A DNA stretch of 33,141 bases from Nitrososphaerales archaeon. GTDB taxonomy: Archaea; Thermoproteota; Nitrososphaeria; Nitrososphaerales; CADDZS01. Within the stretch, counting starts at the first letter, position 1; the number at the start of each line of letters is the position of its first letter. The notes beneath the pieces were generated by a model. The model searched no databases and was not told where the DNA came from. It was given only the letters and a program-made list of their open reading frames with translations. Shown here in pieces: positions 7,307 through 14,348 of this stretch. The position numbers and the translations under genes are program-made. Location of the stretch: positions 1 through 33,141 of the forward strand of contig JASHPQ010000083.1 of NCBI GenBank assembly GCA_030037995.1. The letters run 5' to 3'.

Positions 7307-9316
7307 CTGTTCGACAGCTTATTTTCTCCACTTGAAATTGGTCCGGTTCAAATAAAGAACCGGATCCAGATCACACCCCATGAGCAACAGTACCTCAAAG
7401 ACGGCCTCCCCACCGAAACGATGATCGCGTACTACGTTGAAAGGGCGAAGGGCGGAGCTGGACTCTTGGAAGTGTCGCAGCTCTTCATCAAAGCCTCCGA
7501 AGGTGTCGTTTCTCCAAACTGGGAAACCGATAGTGCACGGCGCTTTCCGCTTGTAAGCCATCCGGATATTGTCCCGGGTCTCTCTAATTTGGCCACGAGC
7601 GTCCACGACTATGGCGCGAAGATCTTCATGGAGCTGTCGGCGTGGACGCATCTGTACGGACCGGTTTCCTCCGTGCCTTTCGAATCTGGCTTGACTCTGA
7701 ACGAACTGGATGAATCCACAATATTGCAGATCCAGGAAGACTTTGTCCGAGGGGCGACGCTCATAAAGAAGAGTCAATTCGACGGGATCGACCTTCACGG
7801 AACGCATGGCGCCCTGATCGAGCACTTTTATTCTCCACTGATCAACAGGAGGACTGATCGGTACGGCGGTTCCCTTGAAAACCGGCTGCGTTTTCTTTCC
7901 GAGCTGATCGACATTGTGAGAGACTCCGTCGGTGACTCGATCGCACTCGGGATGCGTCTCTGCGCGGACGAGAAGTACGCGGGTGGGGTGACTCCGGAGT
8001 ACGCCGTGGAGCTGGCAAAGCTCCTGGACAGCAGACTCGATTTTTTGAACGTGGACAATGGCGCTTCATCACAATTCGAGGCGGTCAATCAGCACGCCCT
8101 CCAGACTCAGCCGCTTTACGTCGAGACGGGATATGGAACCTACATGTCCGAACCGATCAAGAAAGCGGTTTCTAAGACACGGATAGGAATCGCGGGACGT
8201 ATCACCGATCCACTTCTCGCGGATTCCATTCTTGAAAAAAATCAAGCTGATTTTGTCGGAATGACCCGCGCCCTAATTGCCGATCCCGAGCTTCCGAACA
8301 AGGCGAGGGAAGGACGCTTGGAGGATATTCGGCCCTGCATAGGCACTCTTCAAGACTGCTGGGGGAGATCGGTCTCCCGGGAGTGGCCGATGCACTGCAC
8401 CGTAAATCCCGTAGCTGGAAGGGAACTGACGAGGGGAGCGGGCAAAATGAAGAGGGCCAGTGCTAGAAAAAAAATTCTGATTGTGGGAGCCGGCCCCGCG
8501 GGTCTTGAAGCGGCCAGGGTCGCGTCCGAGAAGGGGCACAGCGTAGTCATCTACGAAAAGTCCGGCGAGCTCGGCGGCCAGGTCAACTGGGCGAAACTGT
8601 TGCCCGGACGTGCGGACATCGGATCAATTATCACGTGGTATTGGGAGCAGCTGAGGAAGAACGGAGTACGTGTGGAGCTCCACAAGGAAGTCCCGGCCGA
8701 TCCCGCGGTGGTACAGTTTGTCATAGAAGAAGAACGACCGGACAGCGTCGTAGTCGCGACCGGCTCGACTCCCATTGATAACGGACTGCAGATGATCACC
8801 TTTGCACCGGTCCCCGGCTGGGACCTCCCAAATGTAAGGACGGTCGACGAGCTCCTAAAGTCCGGCGAGCCGCTTGGAGGCCGCGTTGTAGTGGCGGACA
8901 GCACTACCTACATCGAGGGCCCCGGCATGTCCGAGTATCTGGCAAGAAAAGGTGCGGAAAATGTGATACTCGTCACCCCACACCCACACGTCTCCCCCGA
9001 ACTATCGCTCTACAACCAGCTGGTTCATGTCGTGCGGAGGCTCGCAACTTCTGGAGTGACAGTGATCCCCTTCAGCTGGCTGAGAAGAATAGGAAGCAAT
9101 GGCACGGTGGTGGTCTACAACATCGCGACCGGCGAAGAACGCGAGCTGGAATCCGACTACGTGGTGCTGAACACCGGCAGGCGGCAATCAAACGAGCTTG
9201 CGGCCATTTTTAGAACGTTGGGCGAGGAAGTTTTTGAGATCGGGGACTGCATGATCGCGGGAGGAAGAATCGGCGGCGCTATAGAATCGGGATACTCAAT
9301 CGCCGGCAAACTGTGA
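7307..9316 (+). CDS. FMN/FAD/Fe-S oxidoreductase of the 2,4-dienoyl-CoA reductase/trimethylamine dehydrogenase family
   Basis: An N-terminal Old Yellow Enzyme barrel that binds FMN is joined to a C-terminal FAD/NAD(P) module. The barrel opens with LFSPLEIGPVQIKNRI and carries HGTHGALIEHFYSPLINRRT followed by RYGGSLENR. Dinucleotide binding is shown by ILIVGAGPAGLEAARVA (about residue 390) and a terminal EIGDCMIAGGRIGGAI. With a CTG start the length is 669 residues, close to FadH. ATG 7421 would delete the first strand of the barrel, and no ATG, GTG or TTG exists in frame between the stop at 7286 and 7421; hence CTG 7307. The linker cysteines are C344, C351 and C364, with Thr 347 where a fourth is usual. 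The substrate could be an enoyl or dienoyl thioester or an N-methyl compound. Confidence 0.85.
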   Translation: MFDSLFSPLEIGPVQIKNRIQITPHEQQYLKDGLPTETMIAYYVERAKGGAGLLEVSQLFIKASEGVVSPNWETDSARRFPLVSHPDIVPGLSNLATSVHDYGAKIFMELSAWTHLYGPVSSVPFESGLTLNELDESTILQIQEDFVRGATLIKKSQFDGIDLHGTHGALIEHFYSPLINRRTDRYGGSLENRLRFLSELIDIVRDSVGDSIALGMRLCADEKYAGGVTPEYAVELAKLLDSRLDFLNVDNGASSQFEAVNQHALQTQPLYVETGYGTYMSEPIKKAVSKTRIGIAGRITDPLLADSILEKNQADFVGMTRALIADPELPNKAREGRLEDIRPCIGTLQDCWGRSVSREWPMHCTVNPVAGRELTRGAGKMKRASARKKILIVGAGPAGLEAARVASEKGHSVVIYEKSGELGGQVNWAKLLPGRADIGSIITWYWEQLRKNGVRVELHKEVPADPAVVQFVIEEERPDSVVVATGSTPIDNGLQMITFAPVPGWDLPNVRTVDELLKSGEPLGGRVVVADSTTYIEGPGMSEYLARKGAENVILVTPHPHVSPELSLYNQLVHVVRRLATSGVTVIPFSWLRRIGSNGTVVVYNIATGEERELESDYVVLNTGRRQSNELAAIFRTLGEEVFEIGDCMIAGGRIGGAIESGYSIAGKL

Positions 9317-9319
9317 AGT

Positions 9320-10297
9320 TTACCTGAAGTCGACCTCGAATCCTTGCTCCTTTGCGGAAAGCCATTTTTCAAGATCGCTGCGGTCAGGAAGGTTTTCGAA
9401 ATCACCGCGCCTCATCACGGTTAGGGCAGCGCAGCAGGATCCGATATCGAGGCTTCTCTGGAGCGAATCTCCCGCGAGATACCCGGCTAGAAATCCTGCC
9501 ACGACCGCGTCGCCGGCTCCTATTGAATCTATTACCGGCACCTTCACGGGGAGACTTGTCGCCTTTTCTCCGTTCGAAAGTCCGGCTAGGCCGCGAGCCG
9601 CTCCAAGCTTGTAGACTATGGTTGACGGACCGAGCGCCTCGAGTTCGTCGAGCGCCTGCAATGGATCCTCGTCCACCTTCTTCCCCATCAAAATCCTCGC
9701 ATCATCCGGGTCGGTCAGAAGCAAATCGCAATCCCTTGAAATCTCAATCAGCGTTTGCCTTGCTTCCGCTTCCGTCCAGAGTTTCCTTCTGTAGTTCGTG
9801 TCAAAGGAAATCTTCACACCACCGCGGCGCGCGATCCTCACCGCTTCCAGAGTCGCCTCACGACAGGAGTTCGAAAGCGCGGGGGTAATTCCGCTTACGT
9901 GGAGGATCCGGCTATTTGAAATCAACTTCCCGTCGAGATCCTCGGGCGAAAAGTACTTTGCCGCAGAATCGGATCTGTAGTAGATCACATCGCTTCTGCC
10001 GGGAATGGGATAACCGCGCTGCACGAAGAACACACCGCAGTTCTTTCCATCGATCTGCTTGATTCCAGAGACATCGACCCCCTCTCCTTTCAATGTAGAA
10101 AGGATAAACTTGCTGAACTCGTCTCGCCCCAGTTTGGTCATGTAAGCGGTATTGAATCCCAGACGGGAAACTCCGATTACCACGTTTGCTTCCGAACCGG
10201 CGGCGTGCTTTTCATAAAGAGGGGCGTGCTTCAGCGGGCCTTCTTCCAAGGGGTTAAACTGGACCAGCGGCTCTCCAATCGCTGTTACGTCAATCAT
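9320..10297 (-). CDS. kdgK: 2-keto-3-deoxygluconate (KDG) kinase, PfkB/ribokinase family
   Basis: This enzyme phosphorylates 2-keto-3-deoxygluconate (or its galactonate epimer) to the 6-phospho form for aldolase cleavage in an Entner-Doudoroff-type route. It has 325 residues with an N-terminal sugar-binding AAGSEANVV (32-40). The KDG-kinase-specific segment DVIYYRSDSAA (103-113) holds Tyr 106/107 and Arg 108, comparable to the substrate-binding Tyr and Arg of Sulfolobus KDG kinases. FDTNYR is at 165-170. The anion hole and catalytic base DSIGAGDAVVAGF include Asp 263. The start is ATG 10297. Its 3' end faces the flavin reductase with only three bases between the stops. Upstream on the same strand, 203 bases away, lies the PLP lyase, whose product could be its substrate. 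Confidence 0.9.
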   Translation of the reverse strand: MIDVTAIGEPLVQFNPLEEGPLKHAPLYEKHAAGSEANVVIGVSRLGFNTAYMTKLGRDEFSKFILSTLKGEGVDVSGIKQIDGKNCGVFFVQRGYPIPGRSDVIYYRSDSAAKYFSPEDLDGKLISNSRILHVSGITPALSNSCREATLEAVRIARRGGVKISFDTNYRRKLWTEAEARQTLIEISRDCDLLLTDPDDARILMGKKVDEDPLQALDELEALGPSTIVYKLGAARGLAGLSNGEKATSLPVKVPVIDSIGAGDAVVAGFLAGYLAGDSLQRSLDIGSCCAALTVMRRGDFENLPDRSDLEKWLSAKEQGFEVDFR

Positions 10298-10500
10298 GTA
10301 TTAGGACTCTGGGAAAAAATTCCGTGGCGTACTCAATTAGCCTTGCTCTTAGCCGCGAATTGCACTTTAATCCATCGAAACCAACCGAGGGTTGCACCAC
10401 CAGCGTCGATCCCTCAGAATTCGAGCCCTTCTTTGAGCGAGCGTCGCGATACCCACCCCTCTTCCAGTTTATTAGCCAAGAAAATATTATCAAATTCCCT

Positions 10501-11715
10501 CTAGGGATAAGCGCTGGCCCTTATCCTCTCTTTCTTCGACAAGAGCCTTCGAAGTAGAGCTCCATCCGTCAGAACAGATTTTAGGGCGCTCGCGATCACA
10601 AACTCCTCTGACTCTTGCAGGCAGCTCGGATTTACGAATATCGTCTCCCTTCGGAAATTCTTCCAGTAATCTATATCGAGGACTATCGGAGGATCATAAG
10701 CTTTCAGGGCGGAGACGACTTCCACAGAACTGGCCCCTGTAGATTTTTCGTCAAGCTGAATTTCAAGAATGGGTATGTGGTCCAGCGAGGGGCTATCAGG
10801 AACTCTTTTGATTTGCACGTTCGGTATCTCGCTCAATTCCCTCTGGATGACATCCAGCTTCTTCCTCCACTTCATGTGTCGTTCCTGCGGATCTATCTTC
10901 GAATATACTTCCAGCGCGACAAGGATTCCGACAATCTGCTCTTTACTCACCTTCATGGTTCTGCCAATTCCGTTCATGTGAGGATAGCTGTTCGCCCTGC
11001 AGGCATCAACAAGATCCTTTCTTCCGCAGATGATCCCGGTGTCGTTCGGGCCCTGTATCGTCTTTCCCCCACTCAGGGTAAGAAGATCTGTGCCCCGGGC
11101 GAAGTACTTTGCAATATTGCCCAGATCTGGCAGAACTTCGTTGCAGCCGTCTACTATTATCGGTACAGAAAATTCCTCCGCTAACGATCTTACCTCTTCC
11201 AGCTCGAGAATGCCTGGTCTAGCGGTACCGAGGGTAAAGTGCGAAATCGCCGCGGTCTTTTCGGAGATGGCCTCGCGAAGCTGCCACGGGTAAGTGAGGT
11301 AAGGGATTCCAACCGAAATGAGCTTTGCCCCCGAGACTCTAAGGCATCTGTCGTACGTATTTTTATGACCTGTTTGAATAATAATTTCATTTCTTCCCAG
11401 CTCGCTCGTATCGGGTAGTTTCTCGATTTTCGATTGATCCACACCGGTCATACACGCGGCTGCGCAAAGAGCGAGGCCCGCTGCCGCTCCCGAGGTAACA
11501 TGAGCCGCCTCCACACCGAGGATCCGCGCGATCCTTGAATTTACTCTGTCTAACAGCTCATCCATGTCAACATAGCAACGGGAGACCTCCTCCATAGCCC
11601 GGGTGACTCGGCGGTCTAGTATCGATCCTCCTAGTATGGTCGCCGGACCGTACCCGTTGATTAGCCTGTTTACAAGTCCTCCAAGACTTTCTTGAGACGC
11701 GTCAAGCTGGCCCAA
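10501..11715 (-). CDS. SelA-like PLP-dependent lyase (D-glucosaminate ammonia-lyase/dehydratase type)
   Basis: This is a fold-type I PLP enzyme of 404 residues. It resembles the SelA/DgaE branch: GYGPATILGGSILDRRV (21-37), YVDMDELLDRVNSRIARILG (48-67), SGAAAGLALCAAACMTG (75-91), the cofactor Asp in IIVDG (Asp 189), and the Schiff-base Lys in LSGGKTIQGPNDTG (Lys 218). Canonical SelA makes selenocysteinyl-tRNA, but no other selenocysteine gene is present and an archaeon would not use SelA. The branch that removes ammonia from glucosaminate or its 6-phosphate is more likely. Because a KDG kinase follows, an unphosphorylated glucosaminate giving KDG is my inference. The start is TTG 11715; a TATA-like ACTTAAAGG lies about 20 bases upstream. 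Confidence 0.8.
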   Translation of the reverse strand: MGQLDASQESLGGLVNRLINGYGPATILGGSILDRRVTRAMEEVSRCYVDMDELLDRVNSRIARILGVEAAHVTSGAAAGLALCAAACMTGVDQSKIEKLPDTSELGRNEIIIQTGHKNTYDRCLRVSGAKLISVGIPYLTYPWQLREAISEKTAAISHFTLGTARPGILELEEVRSLAEEFSVPIIVDGCNEVLPDLGNIAKYFARGTDLLTLSGGKTIQGPNDTGIICGRKDLVDACRANSYPHMNGIGRTMKVSKEQIVGILVALEVYSKIDPQERHMKWRKKLDVIQRELSEIPNVQIKRVPDSPSLDHIPILEIQLDEKSTGASSVEVVSALKAYDPPIVLDIDYWKNFRRETIFVNPSCLQESEEFVIASALKSVLTDGALLRRLLSKKERIRASAYP

Positions 11716-11828
11716 ATTTTCTCTCTATCCTTTAAGTAACGGAAATTTTGTTGAGAAAAAATGTTAACGCTAAACCTCAGCGCTTTTAGTGATATTTGAA
11801 ATCAGGAATTATCAATTGCGAGAAAGAC

Positions 11829-11852
11829 TTTGGTAACAAACTTATTAAACGA
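11829..11852 (+). promoter_or_regulatory. Promoter of the first solute-binding protein gene
   Basis: TTTGGTAACAA followed by the TATA-like CTTATTAAA begins exactly 45 bases before the ATG at 11874. The same arrangement recurs before the paralog at 14349. It predicts a transcript beginning a few bases before the ATG. Confidence 0.6.
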
Positions 11853-11873
11853 GCATAGGGGCCATAACTAAGA

Positions 11874-13874
11874 ATGCTTTCTCGAAAGTCTAGATTGAGA
11901 CATGCTCTCAGCCGAAGTGCCACGATTGGAATTGTCATTGTCATTATTATCATAATAGCTGCGGGCGGCTTATATGCGGTTTCGGTTCACCCTTCAACTT
12001 CTACAACAACTCCAGTAACCACGCCGACTACAACAGTAACTACGCCGACTACAACAGTAACTACGCCGACTACAACAGTAAGTCCGACCACTACGTCCGT
12101 GGTCTCCTCGACCTCGTCGTCTTCAGCAGTGTCTAGCACTTCCGCCCCATCAACGCTGGTTATGGACGATTCGAACTGGCCCATTGACGGCTTTAACGTT
12201 CTCAACTTTGTATCGGAAGTTCCTTGGCCAGGCTGGTTCGATTTCTCGGTGTATCAACCTCTGATCTCCGTGAATATCACAGCCGAGTATCAAACTAACA
12301 CCATACAGTACCTCCCGATCCTCGCGTCCAACTGGACGGTCTCAGCAAACGCAGAGACTTACACGATCAATCTAAGACCGAACGTTAAATTTTCCAACGG
12401 AGATCCTTTCAACGCATATCAGGAATGGATGGAGCTGTATGGTTTCTACTACCTCTCGGCTAACAGCTCGGCTTGGTGGCAGTCATATCCTATATTCAAC
12501 ATGAGAAATGTTGACTTCGGCCCAGCTACGATAGCTCTGATAAATCAGAGCGGTCTGATCAATCCTTCGTCCGCAGCTCTTTCGGTAATGACCAACAGTT
12601 CCTGGCCCATCTATGTGACTGGACCTGACCAAATCGTATTCCACTTGCAGGCTCCTTTCCTCTACTTTCTTGGTGCAATGGTTTCGTACGTCGGGATGAG
12701 CTTCGACACACAGTATGTACTAGATCACGGAGGCTTCGGTACCCCCGCCTCCTTCAACACTTACTTCAATTCGAACCCTATTCCCGGAACAGGACCATAT
12801 CTGATAACAGGTCAGGTCGTGAACTCGTACATGACGTTCGCCCAGAATCCAACCTATTGGGGAGACAGCCTTCCTGCATCGCAAGTAGCAGCGGATCAGC
12901 TCCTCAGCCCCGGCAACGTGAAGAACGTGATCATAAACTATAAACCAGACGATCTTTCAAGGTTCACGGATCTTTCAACCGGAGCGGCGCAAATTGTTGC
13001 CATCGAGTCAGCCGACTGGAATCAGGTCCTCGCAAATCCAACCGTGTATTCGTACACTGTGCTACCCCCATGGGGAGGGATAACGAGTGCAATAGCGTTG
13101 AATGTGAATGAATATCCGACCAACATAACCTTAGTCAGACAAGCTATAGTCCACGCGATCAACTACACGGATGTCATTGACACCGCTTTCGCTGGGCAAG
13201 TAGCACAGGGCATGGGACCGGAATATCCATCGTTTAGGCAATTCTACGACCTGGGCAACTACTCGGCTTACCAGTACAATCTTACTCTTGCAACTCAGGA
13301 TCTTTTGGCAGCAAAAGTCACGAATATGCCGACCTTCACATTCAATTTAATCTCCGGATGTGCTTTCTGCGAGACTGCAGCGGAGGTTGTCCAAGCCGAT
13401 CTCGCCCAGATAAATATCACAGTCAATGTTGATGTCCTCGATTCCAGTGCATATTATGCACCGTATGGTAGTTACTCTACGAACGTTCAGAACGCTGCGG
13501 AGATTGGACAACTCGCATGGCTGGGTGGGGAGACATGGGCGCCGTCTGCTCTGACACCCGCAGATAATTGGCTTTCATTCATGAGTAACACATCAAGCTG
13601 GGGTAACTGGGCGGGCTATTCTACTCCAGCGGTTCAAGCCTGCGTAGACGCATTCACATCCAGCGCCAACGTTTCGAACATACAGAGTCTTTGTAAAGTC
13701 GCACAGGGCCAAATATACAACGACGCGCCTTATGCTTGGGTTGGATGGTACAAGCTTTGGTATCAATCAGGCTCCTTGGTGTGGAAGACCGGTGTCATCA
13801 AAGGATTTCTCCTCGATCCTGTCTGGGATGGGATCGATACAATGCCAATCATCAACACGGTTACCTTTGGCTAA
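11874..13874 (+). CDS. Membrane-anchored ABC solute-binding protein, family 5 (oligopeptide/oligosaccharide type)
   Basis: This is an extracytoplasmic binding protein of 666 residues that would deliver oligomers to an ABC importer. Its N-terminus is very basic (RKSRLRHALSR), then residues 16-36 form one hydrophobic helix (ATIGIVIVIIIIIAAGG). The RS-A junction resembles a class III (prepilin peptidase) site. A Thr/Pro/Ser linker follows to about residue 95, then the family 5 (SBP_bac_5) domain: LPILASNWTVS, LRPNVKFSNGDPFNA, GTGPYLITG, NPTYWGD, VRQAIVHAINYTD, and a conserved end YNDAPYAWVGW. No permease or ATPase genes are in the window. It is followed by a decayed copy and an intact paralog. 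Ligand class (peptide, sugar or other) cannot be decided. Confidence 0.88.
   Translation: MLSRKSRLRHALSRSATIGIVIVIIIIIAAGGLYAVSVHPSTSTTTPVTTPTTTVTTPTTTVTTPTTTVSPTTTSVVSSTSSSSAVSSTSAPSTLVMDDSNWPIDGFNVLNFVSEVPWPGWFDFSVYQPLISVNITAEYQTNTIQYLPILASNWTVSANAETYTINLRPNVKFSNGDPFNAYQEWMELYGFYYLSANSSAWWQSYPIFNMRNVDFGPATIALINQSGLINPSSAALSVMTNSSWPIYVTGPDQIVFHLQAPFLYFLGAMVSYVGMSFDTQYVLDHGGFGTPASFNTYFNSNPIPGTGPYLITGQVVNSYMTFAQNPTYWGDSLPASQVAADQLLSPGNVKNVIINYKPDDLSRFTDLSTGAAQIVAIESADWNQVLANPTVYSYTVLPPWGGITSAIALNVNEYPTNITLVRQAIVHAINYTDVIDTAFAGQVAQGMGPEYPSFRQFYDLGNYSAYQYNLTLATQDLLAAKVTNMPTFTFNLISGCAFCETAAEVVQADLAQINITVNVDVLDSSAYYAPYGSYSTNVQNAAEIGQLAWLGGETWAPSALTPADNWLSFMSNTSSWGNWAGYSTPAVQACVDAFTSSANVSNIQSLCKVAQGQIYNDAPYAWVGWYKLWYQSGSLVWKTGVIKGFLLDPVWDGIDTMPIINTVTFG
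12021..12083 (+). repeat. Three tandem 21-base repeats in the linker of the binding protein
   Basis: Units begin at 12021, 12042 and 12063; the first two are identical and the third differs only in its last bases. Each encodes the heptad TPTTTVT. Such an in-frame minisatellite can change linker length without disrupting the protein. Confidence 0.9.
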
Positions 13875-13909
13875 AACGAACTCAATGATGAGTTGTGGAG
13901 AAACGCCCT

Positions 13910-13934
13910 AAGTCGCCCGTCTTATCGGGGACTT
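13910..13934 (+). terminator. Stem-loop after the first solute-binding protein gene
   Basis: AAGTC(g)CCCG pairs with CGGGGACTT around a 6-base loop, a 9-bp stem with one bulge, 36 bases after the stop. There is no T-run after it, so a terminator role is tentative. Confidence 0.3.
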
Positions 13935-14013
13935 CGGCAATATCCCTTCATCTGCTTGAAAAAGCTGACATATTCGAAAGTCAAAAGGAAGTGTTGATCA
14001 TGAAACGAAAGGG

Positions 14014-14243
14014 AGTCTGCTACCCATATAGGACAGCTTTCCATCCATAGACGAAGGTGGCATGCGGGTTCTAGCTATGGGTGACGCCAACGGTCATTGG
14101 GTTTCCTTCTTCAACAATGAGTCTCTCTGAGGCAATTGGGCGGGGTACTCTAACCGACTGTGCAGACTTGCGTGAATTCTTTCATCTCAGCAACGAACAT
14201 TAAGGAAATTCAGTCATTGTGCGATTTGCGAAAAAATGTTTAA
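14014..14243 (+). pseudogene. Decayed 3' remnant of a third family 5 solute-binding protein gene
   Basis: Codons 14098-14154 read WVSFFNNESL, a stop (TGA 14128, where the paralogs have TGG), then GNWAGYSN. After loss of one C near 14154 the frame moves and 14157-14222 reads TVQTCVNSFISATNIKEIQS, then LC. The intact paralogs have WIGFVNNASVWGNFAGYSNP and TVQACVNSFTSSANASYIQS at the same place. Similarity probably extends back, with gaps, to about 14014, and is lost after 14231. The piece is therefore the C-terminal region of a binding protein with at least one nonsense change, one frameshift and truncation at both ends. Bases 13875-14013 hold only the stem-loop at 13910-13934. Confidence 0.85.
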
Positions 14244-14303
14244 GCTACACGTGAGTCGTCTGTTTGCTAGCCGAAATCCCGAATTATTTACAACAAGCAA
14301 CAA

Positions 14304-14327
14304 TTTGGTAACAACCTTATTAAATGA
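14304..14327 (+). promoter_or_regulatory. Promoter of the second solute-binding protein gene
   Basis: TTTGGTAACAA plus CTTATTAAA (one base between them changed) starts 45 bases before the ATG at 14349, the same spacing as at 11829. It lies downstream of the pseudogene, so the gene has its own promoter. Confidence 0.6.
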
Positions 14328-14348
14328 CGTACTGAATGCTAAACAAGT

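Noticed and set aside
10615-11184. 189-codon plus-strand frame opposite the PLP lyase
   Set aside because: It lies wholly within the lyase gene on the other strand, which has conserved PLP-binding motifs; no promoter or coding signature of its own.
10501-11715. True selenocysteine synthase (SelA)
   Set aside because: Archaea make selenocysteine through SepSecS, no selenium genes are nearby, and the sequence fits the sugar-acid ammonia-lyase branch beside a KDG kinase.
12021-12083. CRISPR-like repeat array
   Set aside because: The 21-base units are contiguous without spacers and lie in frame in a linker; no cas genes or other arrays occur in the window.
11987-12205. Val-rich minus-strand frame (VVVGVVTVVVGVVT pattern)
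   Set aside because: It is simply the complement of the Thr/Pro 21-base repeat and Ser/Thr linker of the binding protein.
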